Shown here: positions 25,741-34,744 of the stretch, in pieces
Numbering within the stretch: position 1 is the first letter of the stretch
Layout: each line of letters opens with the position of its first letter
Assembly: GCF_002573715.1 (NCBI RefSeq)
Contig: NZ_PDHM01000017.1
Coordinates: 434,001 to 498,000 of the forward strand
Origin: Paenibacillus sp. EZ-K15
GTDB taxonomy: Bacteria > Bacillota > Bacilli > Paenibacillales > Paenibacillaceae
DNA length: 64,000 nt
Reading direction: 5' to 3'
Made by a program: the position numbers and the translations under genes
The notes under the pieces: generated by a model
The model's input: only the letters and a program-made list of their open reading frames with translations
What the model was told of the DNA's origin: nothing
The model's database searches: none

Positions 25741-27375
25741 CTACCCCCTCGCTTGTGTCCGGTATTCCTTGGGTGAGATGCCGACCTGCTTCTTGAAGCA
25801 GAAGCTGAAATAATTCGGATTGGCAAATCCGACACGCTCCGCAATTTCGAAGGCTTTAAGGTCCGATGATCGAAGAAGCTCTTTGGCCGTTTCCATCCGA
25901 AGCTGCATTAAATACTGCACATAGGTCATTTTGACTTCTCTTTTGAACACAGCGCTAAAATAGCCTGTACTGATATGAAGCTGCACGCACAGCTTCTGCA
26001 GCGATAACTCCGAATCACCGTAATGCTCCCGGGTATATTGGAGTGCCTTCTCCACGATGTCTTTGTACGCATGCTGCCTGGAGCTGGCAATATGCTTGCG
26101 TATAGTTAAACAGACATCCTGAAGCCAAGCTTTAGCCTCCTGCAATCCGGAAAACTTGAAGATCTCCGCATGCAGCTGAGATCCAGCGCCGAACAACGCC
26201 TCGATCTCAATCCCGGATTCTTGGGCCGATCGCAATATAGTCGTTACCACCTCCAGGAGGTATACCTGAACGTCCTGAATGGTACAGGAGGCACCCATGA
26301 GTTCATCAAATATGTGCGAGATTGCTTCAGTTAATTCCTCTTCCGTTCCGAGCTTTAGACTGCGGATCAGCGCTTGCTCCTTTAATTCATCCAGACGAAC
26401 TCCCTCCGGTCTCGGGCGCTCGACATCATCAATGAAGATGACTTTCTCGGCACCAAGAATCAACCGGTAGTCGAGCGCCAGCAGCGCATCCTGATAGGAA
26501 TACTTAAGGTCGGACAGATTCCGCAACATAGAGCCCACGCCAATCGTAACCGGCAGCTTCAAATAATGAAGAATGCTTTTTAACAAGCGGTCAAGTGTCA
26601 CCTGCAGCTCGCTAAACCACGCTTCGTCTTCGCTCTCGTCATTCGTAATCAACAGCACGATGCTGTCCTGATGTATGAATGCGCTTACAAAAAATGCGGG
26701 ATCCAGAAGCTCCTTAGCAATGTTCAGCATGGCATGCAGCATTAAATCCAAGTCTCCCGAATGGCGAAGGGAAGTTGAGGACGTATGCTCCTTATCTACA
26801 GATGCGGGATATAATGCCATAACCGCAGCCAGGTAACAACCTCCATTCACAGACAATTCGTAATTTCGAGTCTTCTCCTCTATGATCGAGCGGGGCAATT
26901 TCCGGGTGAGCAGAGACGCAAGAAACGATTCCCGAAGCAAAGGCAGGCTCGTGCGGTAATGCTCCTTCAACTGGCGCACGTCCTCACGCTCCGCAACCTC
27001 CATGTCGATCTTGTCTTTGATCTTTCCCAACAGCTCCATGAAGCTTTCGGCAGAGAATGGCTTCAGCAAATACTCGTCCACGCTGAGCGTAATCGCTTGA
27101 CGGGCATAATCAAATTCATCGTATCCGGTTAAGATCACGATTTTGCACAGCGGCTGAAACTCTCTGAGCCACGAGGCCAACTGGAGCCCATCCTGAAACG
27201 GCATACTGATATCGGTAATGACGACATCCGGCTCCAATCGCTCCGCAAGCTCCATGGCCTCTCTCCCGTTCTCCGCCGTTCCCTCGATCGTAAATCCGCA
27301 GGCTCCCCACTGGATTTCCTGCACGAGTCCCTCTCTAACATCGGCTTCATCGTCCACTAACAACACTTTATACAA
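25741..27375 (-). CDS. YesN-type response regulator (receiver + AraC HTH)
   Basis: Response regulator of 544 residues, with a long middle region of about 290 residues between receiver and DNA-binding domain. The receiver shows VDDEADVREG, Asp in VVITDISMPFQDGLQ and LLKPFSAESF. The C-terminal AraC unit has LHISTGYFSAVFKREVKM and VGFANPNYFSFCFKKQVGISP. It is the first gene of the sensing/transport series that runs through the kinase and binding protein to the mgl-type genes. It is much longer than the YesN protein at 8520. Confidence 0.92.
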   Translation of the reverse strand: MYKVLLVDDEADVREGLVQEIQWGACGFTIEGTAENGREAMELAERLEPDVVITDISMPFQDGLQLASWLREFQPLCKIVILTGYDEFDYARQAITLSVDEYLLKPFSAESFMELLGKIKDKIDMEVAEREDVRQLKEHYRTSLPLLRESFLASLLTRKLPRSIIEEKTRNYELSVNGGCYLAAVMALYPASVDKEHTSSTSLRHSGDLDLMLHAMLNIAKELLDPAFFVSAFIHQDSIVLLITNDESEDEAWFSELQVTLDRLLKSILHYLKLPVTIGVGSMLRNLSDLKYSYQDALLALDYRLILGAEKVIFIDDVERPRPEGVRLDELKEQALIRSLKLGTEEELTEAISHIFDELMGASCTIQDVQVYLLEVVTTILRSAQESGIEIEALFGAGSQLHAEIFKFSGLQEAKAWLQDVCLTIRKHIASSRQHAYKDIVEKALQYTREHYGDSELSLQKLCVQLHISTGYFSAVFKREVKMTYVQYLMQLRMETAKELLRSSDLKAFEIAERVGFANPNYFSFCFKKQVGISPKEYRTQARG

Positions 27376-27480
27376 GGCAACCTCTCCTGTTCTAATCTGT
27401 CAAATTAGTTAAAAGAATCTAATGTGATCTTACCCCGGCGCATCCAAATTTGGAATGCATCTTTTTTCAAGCTTGATGAA

Positions 27481-27555
27481 GCAAAAAAAAAGAACGAATG
27501 CATGGCTATTGAACAACAGAATGATTTCTGTTCATTAAGTCATGATTCGTTCTAA
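27481..27555 (-). terminator. Terminator of the MATE gene
   Basis: On the minus strand AGAACGAAT near 27555 pairs with ATTCGTTCT ending near 27490, followed by a run of nine T. A smaller hairpin built on TGAACA and TGTTCA lies in the loop. Confidence 0.7.
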
Positions 27556-27575
27556 ATTCAATTGTGTAAAAATCC

Positions 27576-28934
27576 TTACGCCTGAACAGGTACGGAGACG
27601 GGTTTGGCAGGCGCGCTTAATCTTTTAATGCTCAAGTAGTAGGCAATGCCGAGCGGAATGACGGCTCCGAGCCAAGCCAGCGGATTTGCCAGGCTTGCGC
27701 CGAGGAACCCAATCTGCGCGGTCAGGAAGATGGCAGCCAATACCCGCATAATCAGTTCCATGATGCCGGCTACGGTTGGGATAAAGCTCTGCCCCAGTCC
27801 CTGCAGCGTGAAGCGGTAGATGAACAACAGCGACAGAAGCAAATAGGTGCTACCGTTCGATAAGAAATACAGCCTGCTAAGGGACAGCAATTCTTCCTGT
27901 CCTTGACCGACAAAGAGGCTGACGGCTGCAGGACCCGCAAATATAACCAGCAAGCCCACAGCGAGGCTGAAGGATCCCGAGACCCATATGCATTGTTTAA
28001 CTCCAAGCTTGATTCGGTCTATGCGATTCGCTCCGAAGTTCTGGGCAGCAAAAGTCGCCATCGTAATGCCAAAGGAACTCATGGGTTGCGTAGCAAGCAT
28101 GTCAATCTTCTGGGCCGCCGTATATGCGGCTACGGCTGTTGCCCCGAGACCGTTAAGCGTAATTTGTAGAATGATGGCTCCGATCGCAATGATGGAGGCT
28201 TGGAAGCCCATCGGGAAACCGACCCACATATGCTTGCGTATAAATGTCCAATCGATGGACCAATCGGCATTCTTGAACTGCAGCAGCGGAACTTTTTTAT
28301 GAATGTATAATAAACAGAGTACGCAGGAGAACAGCTGCGATACCACCGTGGCAAGCCCCGCTCCGGCTACTCCCATCTTGAATACAAGAATAAATAACAG
28401 ATCGAGTACGATGTTCAGAATGCTTGCGACCACCAAGAAGAGAAGCGGCGTCCGGCTGTCCCCAAGCGCTCTGAGCAGGTTCGCCAGCAAGTTGAACAGG
28501 ACGGCTGCGCCAACACCCCAGTTGATAACGATTAAATACGAATAAGCATCATCCAAAATTTCTGCCGGCGTGTTCATCATGACCAGGACAGGCCTCGTGA
28601 ATATGACACTCACAATGGTAAGGAAAACTGTGAATATAAGACTAATCCATATACTGGTTCCCACGCTTTTGCGAACACCCGCGATATCCTTGGCGCCAAA
28701 GCGCTGCGCCGTTATGATGGACAAACCGGCCGTCAAACCTTGGGCAAAACCAATGACAAAAAACAAAATACTGCCCGTCGAGCCAACAGCCGCAAGTGCG
28801 TTCACACCAATGGTGCGCCCCACGATCAGGGTATCCGCCATATTATAAAATTGTTGAAAAATATTTCCGATCAAAAGCGGGATCGTAAACATGATGATCA
28901 GCTTGATCGGACTTCCTTGCGTCATGTCTCTCAT
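27576..28934 (-). CDS. MATE-family efflux transporter
   Basis: Membrane exporter of 452 residues with about twelve membrane segments in two MatE halves. Visible marks are IGNIFQQFYNMADTLIVGR in the first helices, FVIGFAQGLTAGLSIITAQ, MGFQASIIAIGAIILQ and QNFGANRIDRIKLGVKQ. Family members use Na+ or H+ gradients to export cationic drugs or metabolites. It is a single-gene unit with its own terminator, so no substrate clue comes from neighbours. A TATAAT-like -10 box lies at 28984-28989 on the minus strand. Confidence 0.9.
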   Translation of the reverse strand: MRDMTQGSPIKLIIMFTIPLLIGNIFQQFYNMADTLIVGRTIGVNALAAVGSTGSILFFVIGFAQGLTAGLSIITAQRFGAKDIAGVRKSVGTSIWISLIFTVFLTIVSVIFTRPVLVMMNTPAEILDDAYSYLIVINWGVGAAVLFNLLANLLRALGDSRTPLLFLVVASILNIVLDLLFILVFKMGVAGAGLATVVSQLFSCVLCLLYIHKKVPLLQFKNADWSIDWTFIRKHMWVGFPMGFQASIIAIGAIILQITLNGLGATAVAAYTAAQKIDMLATQPMSSFGITMATFAAQNFGANRIDRIKLGVKQCIWVSGSFSLAVGLLVIFAGPAAVSLFVGQGQEELLSLSRLYFLSNGSTYLLLSLLFIYRFTLQGLGQSFIPTVAGIMELIMRVLAAIFLTAQIGFLGASLANPLAWLGAVIPLGIAYYLSIKRLSAPAKPVSVPVQA

Positions 28935-29177
28935 GTAGATTCTCCTATGCCGTCTTAAACGTTCCTCTATATATTTATTTGATATTATAACGCTTTAAAT
29001 CGTGCCCATAGAGCATCTCATTGAAAACATTATAATGGGTGCGGGTCGTTTGTATTCTTGTGTATCTTATCATGAAAGAACATAAATTTCTGCATATTTA
29101 TCATCAAAACCAAAACGAAAACAAGACATGATGATTAGAACGGTTCATACCCGATTCTGATCCACGAAATAACGTCA
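28935..29177. other. Non-coding gap between MATE gene and purT terminator
   Basis: This AT-rich stretch holds the MATE ribosome region and the -10 candidate TATAAT at 28984-28989 (minus strand). No coding frame, repeat or structured RNA is recognised in the rest. Confidence 0.5.
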
Positions 29178-29218
29178 ATGAAAAAAGATCAACCGGTTAA
29201 TCGGTTGACCTTTTTTCT
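29178..29218 (-). terminator. Terminator of purT
   Basis: Minus strand GGTCAACCG and CGGTTGATC pair around a short ATTAAC loop, followed by TTTTTT. The left side also carries a T-run on the plus strand. Confidence 0.85.
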
Positions 29219-29256
29219 CATGATTATGGAAGCACCACCCTAAGAATCGGAAATGA

Positions 29257-30417
29257 TTATGCTTCTTCAACAGCAAGCTTATCCAAAGCCAGCTTCGCAC
29301 GCGAACGCGCTTCCTCCACTGTGCCGGCGGTTGACAACGCAACTGCGACCCGTCTTCCGACCTTGGTCACCGGTTTTCCGAAAATACGCAGCTGAGTATT
29401 CGGAACAGCCAATGCTTGCTCGGCGCCGGTAATTGTGTAATTCTCCAGCTCTCGCACCGCTTTCAGCGGACGGCTGGCTCCCGGCGTGATCAATTCGATC
29501 TCCGGGATCGGAAACCCAAGAATGGCACGGACGTGAAGCGCGAATTCAGATAAATTTTGCGTGACCAGTGTAACCAATCCTGTATCATGCGGTCGCGGAG
29601 ACACCTCGCTAAAATACACTTTATCCTCAGTCAGGAACAGTTCGACCCCAAACAATCCATAACCGCCAAGCTCATCGGTAATCTTCCTTGCAATATATTT
29701 AGCTTCCTCGATTTGCTCTTCCGACATATTGTGTGGCTGCCAGGATTCGATATAATCCCCGCTTTCCTGAATATGTCCGATTGGTGCACAGAAGCTTGTT
29801 CCATTGACGGAACGAACGGTCAGAAGCGTGATCTCCGACAGGAACGTAATGAATTCCTCAATGATCACTTTTCCGTTCTGCACACGGCCGCCCTCCATGG
29901 CGATGTTCCAGCAGGGCTCGATATCTCCTTCGCAGCGGCATACGCTCTGGCCTTTGCCTGAGGAGCTCATCAGAGGTTTAATTACACACGGAAACCCCAT
30001 GTCCAGAACAGCCTGTTTAAACTCCTCATAAGTATCGGCAAATCGATAGCCCGCAGTAGGCAGCCCTAACTCCTCTGAAGCTAACCGGCGAATCCCTTCT
30101 CGGTCCATCGTAAGTTTTGCAGCTCTGGCAGTAGGAATAACCCGGTACCCCTCTTCCTCCAGCTTAACCAGCTCCGAGGTGGCCAGCGCCTCGATCTCAG
30201 GTACGATCAGGTCCGGCTTCTCCTGCTCAATGATGGCGCGCAATTTCTCCCCATCCAGCATATCGATGACATGGCTATGATCGGCAACATGCATGGCAGG
30301 AGCGTCGGCATAACGATCGACGGCTACGGTTTCAACACCCAGTCTCTGCGCCTCAATCATGACTTCTTTTCCCAGTTCTCCCGAACCTAGCAGCAGTATT
30401 TTCTTCGTTTTTAACAT
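29257..30417 (-). CDS. purT: Formate-dependent GAR transformylase PurT
   Basis: ATP-grasp enzyme that formylates glycinamide ribonucleotide with formate and ATP, the folate-independent third step of purine synthesis. Marks include LLLGSGELGKEVMIEAQRLG at the N-terminus, VDRYADAPAMHVADHSHVID, VIKPLMSSSGKGQSVC (ATP-grasp lysine and glycine loop), EEFITFLSEITLLTVR and EVSPRPHDTGLVTL. Length 386 is normal for PurT. The start ATG has AAAGGGGA upstream. Its leader has a ZTP riboswitch and terminator, so expression should rise when ZTP builds up, that is when 10-formyl-folate is short, which is when a folate-independent enzyme helps. Confidence 0.95.
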   Translation of the reverse strand: MLKTKKILLLGSGELGKEVMIEAQRLGVETVAVDRYADAPAMHVADHSHVIDMLDGEKLRAIIEQEKPDLIVPEIEALATSELVKLEEEGYRVIPTARAAKLTMDREGIRRLASEELGLPTAGYRFADTYEEFKQAVLDMGFPCVIKPLMSSSGKGQSVCRCEGDIEPCWNIAMEGGRVQNGKVIIEEFITFLSEITLLTVRSVNGTSFCAPIGHIQESGDYIESWQPHNMSEEQIEEAKYIARKITDELGGYGLFGVELFLTEDKVYFSEVSPRPHDTGLVTLVTQNLSEFALHVRAILGFPIPEIELITPGASRPLKAVRELENYTITGAEQALAVPNTQLRIFGKPVTKVGRRVAVALSTAGTVEEARSRAKLALDKLAVEEA

Positions 30418-30459
30418 CGTTGTTTTATCCCCTTTTCGTAGTTTCAGAGATTTATAGAA

Positions 30460-30505
30460 GCAGAAAATAATAAAGAGGTAAGGAAAATAAGCTTCCCTTA
30501 CCTCT
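30460..30505 (-). terminator. Riboswitch-controlled terminator in the purT leader
   Basis: Minus strand AGAGGTAAGG (starting 30505) pairs with CCTTACCTCT (ending 30474), followed by a TTATTATTTTC tail. It directly follows the ZTP aptamer, so it is the likely expression platform. Confidence 0.8.
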
Positions 30506-30580
30506 GCCCAGGCGTACGGCCGTCGTCATCTATGTGCTCCCTCATGGTCCCCCATGCTACGCCAGTCACACATAAACCTA
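30505..30580 (-). promoter_or_regulatory. ZTP (pfl-motif) riboswitch upstream of purT
   Basis: The minus-strand leader has the ordered conserved blocks of the ZTP aptamer: TGTGACTGGCG (30570-30560), GGGGGACCA, GGGAGC (30541-30536) and CGCCTGGGCA (30514-30505). These form the paired GGCG/CGCC pseudoknot region and the ZMP-binding 3' domain. A terminator follows at once. ZTP riboswitches are known to turn on purine and folate genes; the match here is by eye. Confidence 0.9.
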
Positions 30581-30642
30581 TACATTGTTATTTAAATCAT
30601 ACTTAATCTTCCCGTTAATTGCAATATCACCATAAGGCGCTA

Positions 30643-31518
30643 TTAGGATTTAGACTTCAGCATATCGATCGCATCCTTCAGCGATTGAGAAAACCACTTC
30701 TTGGGGTGAATAACCAACTGAATGTCCAGTCGAATGTCGGAATGCGCAAAGGGAAGAATCGCAAGCTCACCACGTTTGATTTCCTCCTCTGCTACCATCT
30801 TCGGCAATAATGAGATGCCCGTACCGGACATCACATATCTCTTGATCGCCTCCGGATTGCCCAATTCCAGGCCTATTCGCATTGGAACTCCGCTAGCACG
30901 CAGCACCTTTTCCAACATCACGCGGTAATTACAACTATCCTCGGGCATAATCCATTCGGCATTAGCCAGGTGTTCTAGCTCTATGACGGGTTTAACAAGA
31001 AGCGGATGATCCGGATGGGCAATCAGCAGAAGGGGCTCTTCCCGAATGGCGATCCAATTCAAGGAGGAGTCCTCTGGTTTTCCATCCAAAATAAGACCGA
31101 GATCATACTCGCCCTCTCTCACCTTACTGATGATGCTATCTTCACGATCCGGTTGTAAGCGGATGACAAGATCTTCATGCCTTTGTTTCAGCTGGTGAAT
31201 GACGGACGGAAGAAAATAAGCGGCCAGCGAGTCTATCGTTCCGATCGATAAGGTGCCTCCGCCTTGCTTGGTCAGCTTTTCCTTCGACTGCTGGTACAGA
31301 TCCAGCATTTGAACGGCATACTTAAGCAGCTCCTCGCCGGACTTCGTCAGGCGCAAGCCTTTGCCATAACGTTCAAACAGCTTGACGCCATATTCCTTCT
31401 CCAGCTTCTGAATCTGGGTCGTTACGCTGGATTGGGCATAACCCAACTCATTCGCGGCTTTCGTAAAACTCTGGCGAATCGCAACCTCCCTGAACGTTTG
31501 CAGGTAGATGAGTTCCAT
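30643..31518 (-). CDS. LysR-family transcriptional regulator
   Basis: Regulator of 291 residues. The N-terminal winged helix-turn-helix is MELIYLQTFREVAIRQSFTK with AQSSVTTQIQKLEKEYG. The rest is a periplasmic-binding-like effector domain with GTIDSLAAYFLP and MSGTGISLLPKM. It is divergent from the DapA-like gene, and the 111-bp gap holds two strong palindromes, one with LysR-type spacing. It probably controls that gene and itself. Confidence 0.9.
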   Translation of the reverse strand: MELIYLQTFREVAIRQSFTKAANELGYAQSSVTTQIQKLEKEYGVKLFERYGKGLRLTKSGEELLKYAVQMLDLYQQSKEKLTKQGGGTLSIGTIDSLAAYFLPSVIHQLKQRHEDLVIRLQPDREDSIISKVREGEYDLGLILDGKPEDSSLNWIAIREEPLLLIAHPDHPLLVKPVIELEHLANAEWIMPEDSCNYRVMLEKVLRASGVPMRIGLELGNPEAIKRYVMSGTGISLLPKMVAEEEIKRGELAILPFAHSDIRLDIQLVIHPKKWFSQSLKDAIDMLKSKS

Positions 31519-31529
31519 CCCTATCTCCT

Positions 31530-31546
31530 TATCAATAATATTGATA
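31530..31546. promoter_or_regulatory. LysR-type palindrome in the divergent gap
   Basis: TATCAATA and TATTGATA are perfect arms around a single A. The ATCAATAATATTGAT core fits the T-N11-A rule for LysR regulators. It lies about 12-28 bp upstream of the LysR start. Confidence 0.6.
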
Positions 31547-31550
31547 GTAA

Positions 31551-31570
31551 TTATCTATTATTATAGATAA
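31551..31570. promoter_or_regulatory. Second palindrome in the LysR/DapA-like gap
   Basis: TTATCTAT and ATAGATAA are perfect 8-bp arms around a 4-base TATT centre, 21-22 bp from the first palindrome centre-to-centre (two helical turns). It is a likely activation site between the LysR gene and the DapA-like promoter. Confidence 0.55.
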
Positions 31571-31629
31571 CTCCGATCTTAATTCCCATGTTAAAGTATA
31601 GCCATCACTCATGAATTGGAGGAAAGGTT

Positions 31630-32505
31630 ATGTTGAGTCAGCAAGAACTGCATGGCATTTTTGTTCCTGTGATCACTCCCTTTTTACAGGATTACGAACT
31701 GGATCTTCCTTCTTATCATCATTATTTGAAGAATTTGTTATCCTACGATATTCAGGGATTGGTCATCAACGGAACGACCGGTGAAGCGCCGACAGTTGCT
31801 TGGGAGGAAGTCGTGCAGGTTGTGGAGGAAACACGGGGGAGTCTGGGCGGACGGCTATTGCCGCTCATCATTGGTACCGGTACGAACGATACGGTATCCA
31901 GCATGAAGCGAACGGAACTGGCAGGCCATATCGGTGCTGATGCGGTATTGGTCGTCACGCCGTATTACAGTCGTCCTTCGATCGATGGCATTCTGCAGCA
32001 TTTCCGAAGGGTGGCCGAGGTCGGGATCCCGGTAATACTATACGAAGTTCCTTCGCGTACTGGAATCCGGTTACCGGTTGATGCCATAAGAAGAATCATG
32101 GAGATACCCGGGGTGATCGGGATGAAAGACAGCACTTCGAGTACAGAGCTTATGAGAAGCTTATCCCCATACGATACGAAGCCCGTTCTATGCGGCAACG
32201 ATGTCCTCTTTCATGAAATGCTGGTTCATGGAGCCTCTGGTGGAATATTGGCGTCGGCCAATGTGAATACCGAAGTTTTCATTCAGGTGTTTCGATTAGC
32301 AGCCCAAGGAAATTTCCCCCGTTCTGAGATCGAGTTTAACATACTGCTTCCCTCTATTCGAAAGCTGTTCGAAGAGTCGAATCCTGCTCCGCTAAAATGG
32401 CTGCTTGCCAAGCAGGGTATCATCTCATCGGACACCCTTCGACTGCCTATGGGACCCATTACGGATGAGCTTAGGCTCTCATTAGATCATGCAATGAAAA
32501 TCTGA
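31630..32505 (+). CDS. Dihydrodipicolinate synthase/N-acetylneuraminate lyase-family aldolase
   Basis: Class I aldolase of the DapA/NanA family, 291 residues. It has GTTGE at residues 48-52, the active-site Tyr138 and Arg143 in YEVPSRTG, and the Schiff-base Lys166 in GMKDS. GVIGMKDS and LCGNDVLF are typical strands of the TIM barrel. The start ATG has GGAGG 7 bases upstream. A stand-alone gene divergent from a LysR regulator is more like a catabolic or accessory aldolase than the main lysine gene dapA, so no gene symbol is given. Confidence 0.85.
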   Translation: MLSQQELHGIFVPVITPFLQDYELDLPSYHHYLKNLLSYDIQGLVINGTTGEAPTVAWEEVVQVVEETRGSLGGRLLPLIIGTGTNDTVSSMKRTELAGHIGADAVLVVTPYYSRPSIDGILQHFRRVAEVGIPVILYEVPSRTGIRLPVDAIRRIMEIPGVIGMKDSTSSTELMRSLSPYDTKPVLCGNDVLFHEMLVHGASGGILASANVNTEVFIQVFRLAAQGNFPRSEIEFNILLPSIRKLFEESNPAPLKWLLAKQGIISSDTLRLPMGPITDELRLSLDHAMKI

Positions 32506-32544
32506 TACAACCGGCTCGTTATATCATCGATTTCTCCTTGGAAT

Positions 32545-32600
32545 GGCAAGGCATTCTCACTGCCTTGTCATTCTTGCTGCCTTGTCATTCTTGAACTGAG
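32545..32600 (+). terminator. Weak terminator and 17-bp tandem repeat after the aldolase gene
   Basis: CAAGGCA and TGCCTTG pair around TTCTCAC. The right arm is followed by a second copy of CTGCCTTGTCATTCTTG directly after the first. The stem is convincing; the T-run is poor. Confidence 0.4.
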
Positions 32601-32718
32601 TACGTCATCTCCCTCTAAAAGCCCCGCTCTATTTCTTTCATGTCTATGACATGTGATAGATTTCACTGATTTTTCGCCAAAACAAGATGTTTCCGTTAAA
32701 ATCTATCGCTTTAAAGGA

Positions 32719-32747
32719 TTGATGAATGATTTCGACCCACTTATAAT
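32719..32747 (+). promoter_or_regulatory. Sigma-A promoter of the PAS kinase gene
   Basis: TTGATG at 32719-32724, a 17-base spacer and TATAAT at 32742-32747. It is a strong vegetative-type promoter about 45 bases before the GTG start. Confidence 0.75.
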
Positions 32748-32791
32748 ATGGGTACATTCAATCCTCCCAGAATTTTGAAAGGAGACTTGCA

Positions 32792-34234
32792 GTGCTGCCT
32801 TATTCCAGCCCTAATCATGATTTTGCCTTTGAACAATCTGTAATCGGAATGGCAATGGTATCGCTTGATGGAACGATTCTCAAGGTCAATTCGGCACTAT
32901 GTGATCTATTGGGATACACGCAGCATGAGTTAACTGCCGGGGCGCCGCAAGAAGAAAACAGCTTCCGCGAGTTACTGAATCGAGTGGTTCAGAACGCAAG
33001 AGCTGCGCATGGCCTTCAGCAATCCGTAACCCCGTTTGAACATGCTTATCGCCATCCGTCCGATCGCGAGTTATACCTTAATGCACGTTGCAGCGTTGAG
33101 CAGGATCCGGAGCAGGGTCCCAAGGGATATTTGGTACAATTTGAGGATCGAACGCTGCTGAGACTGCTCATGAAACAGCTGGAGCAGAAGGAACAGAAAC
33201 TCAACGAGAAGGAACATTCGTTTCTGCAGCTGCTGGAAGGACTGCCCCTCTCCGTACTCATCACAAAAAAAGGCAATGTCCACTATGTTAATCCTGCCGC
33301 GCTCAGACTGGTTAACGCTGCGCATCCTCGTGACGTCCTTGGAATTTCAACCGACGCGATCGTCGACGCATCGTACCATAACGCATTGATGAAACGCAGG
33401 GCAAAATATGCGGAGAGCGGAGAGATCGGAAGCGTCGATTATTTGATACGCTGCCTGGACGGGCAAGAGAAAATGGTCAACGGGTTCACGTTCATCATCA
33501 ATTATGATGGCGAGAAAGCGGCGGTCGGGATCTTCAGAGATATCACAGAGCAGCAGATGGAAGAGGATCGCGTGATGCAATCCGAGAAGCTGACCACCGC
33601 CGGCCAGTTGGCCGCCGGCATTGCTCATGAAATTCGAAATCCGTTAACTTCGATTAATGGATTCGTGAAGTTGCTGCGATCAGCGGAACACAGCAACGAG
33701 CTCTATTTTGATATCATTGAATCGGAGCTCAAACGCATCGAGCTCATTGTCAATGAACTCCTGGTACTTTCGAAACCGCAGGGCGTTCACGTCAGCGGAC
33801 CCATCGACGTGTATGCCATTATGGAACAGATCATTACGCTTATGAAGGTTCAATCAGCCCTCAAAAATATCGAGATCATCCCTCATTATCCGAGGGTACC
33901 GGTCTTCGTTCAGGGTGAAGTCAACCAGCTCAAGCAAGTATTCATCAATCTGCTGAAAAATGCCATGGAAGCGATGAATCAAGGTGGCACCATTACCCTG
34001 GACATTCTGCACAACGCTCAAGAGGTTCAAATTATCGTGCAGGATGAAGGGGTTGGAATGACGCAGGAGCAAATCCAATCCCTGGGACAGCCTTTTGTTA
34101 CGACCAAAGACACCGGGACAGGACTCGGAATGATGATTACCAAGAACATTATTCATAATCATGGCGGAACGATGAACGTAGAGAGCATACCTGATCATGG
34201 GACAACCTTTACGATCCATTTACCGGCTTTATAA
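32792..34234 (+). CDS. Cytoplasmic PAS-domain histidine kinase (sporulation-kinase-like)
   Basis: Kinase of 480 residues with no membrane segment. Two PAS-like domains (about 5-125, with MAMVSLDGTILKVNSALCDLLG, then about 140-255) precede HisKA with the H-box AAGIAHEIRNPLTSINGFVK. The HATPase has LKNAMEAMNQGG, VQDEGVGMTQEQI and GTGLGMMITKNII. This layout resembles KinA/KinE-type sporulation kinases and other orphan PAS kinases. No response-regulator gene is next to it, so it may feed a phosphorelay. The start is GTG with AAAGGAGA upstream. Confidence 0.9.
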   Translation: MLPYSSPNHDFAFEQSVIGMAMVSLDGTILKVNSALCDLLGYTQHELTAGAPQEENSFRELLNRVVQNARAAHGLQQSVTPFEHAYRHPSDRELYLNARCSVEQDPEQGPKGYLVQFEDRTLLRLLMKQLEQKEQKLNEKEHSFLQLLEGLPLSVLITKKGNVHYVNPAALRLVNAAHPRDVLGISTDAIVDASYHNALMKRRAKYAESGEIGSVDYLIRCLDGQEKMVNGFTFIINYDGEKAAVGIFRDITEQQMEEDRVMQSEKLTTAGQLAAGIAHEIRNPLTSINGFVKLLRSAEHSNELYFDIIESELKRIELIVNELLVLSKPQGVHVSGPIDVYAIMEQIITLMKVQSALKNIEIIPHYPRVPVFVQGEVNQLKQVFINLLKNAMEAMNQGGTITLDILHNAQEVQIIVQDEGVGMTQEQIQSLGQPFVTTKDTGTGLGMMITKNIIHNHGGTMNVESIPDHGTTFTIHLPAL

Positions 34235-34261
34235 CGCATACATATTATCGGAGGAAACGGC

Positions 34262-34714
34262 ATGGACAATCAGGAACCAAAAACACATAAACAATTTGCG
34301 ATGGACTGCTTCAATCAGGTATGGGATATCATGGAGAACAAACAGCGTACACCGGAAGACGAAGAAAACATGATTCACATATGTCACAGCTCGTTCTGGC
34401 ACTGGACACGGGTTGAAGATCATACACAGCGCAACCTTTCCATAGGATATTGGCTGCTCTCCAGAGTGTATGCGGTAGTGGGTCAAGGCGAACAAGCTCT
34501 GCGTTATGCCAAGCGCTGCATCATTGTCGGATCATCGGCAAACCTCGAACCATTCTATATAGGTTACGGGTATGAAGCGGAAGCCCGAGCCTATCTGGTC
34601 CTAGGAAACAAGGAGCAAGCCATGGCGTCCAAAGAAAACGCGACAAGGTATCTCGATAAGGTAACCGACAAGGGGAGCCATCAGATGCTTGCGAACGATC
34701 TCAAGAATCTGTAA
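34262..34714 (+). CDS. Conserved hypothetical protein, TPR-like helical repeats
   Basis: Small cytoplasmic protein of 150 residues, not recognised as a named family. It is mostly helical and contains alternating small and aromatic residues as in TPR repeats (IGYWLLSRVYAVVGQGEQALRYAKR, then GYEAEARAYLVLGNKEQAMA; shown in part). It follows the PAS kinase by 27 bp with its own GGAGG site, so it may be co-transcribed and act as a partner protein. No enzyme motif is seen. Confidence 0.75.
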   Translation: MDNQEPKTHKQFAMDCFNQVWDIMENKQRTPEDEENMIHICHSSFWHWTRVEDHTQRNLSIGYWLLSRVYAVVGQGEQALRYAKRCIIVGSSANLEPFYIGYGYEAEARAYLVLGNKEQAMASKENATRYLDKVTDKGSHQMLANDLKNL

Positions 34715-34744
34715 CAGAACACGGCCTTCCTCTGGGCAGACCCT

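Noticed and set aside
29100..29180. Promoter or RNA gene in the MATE-purT gap
   Set aside because: AT-rich but without paired -35/-10 boxes or a structured motif beyond the terminator.
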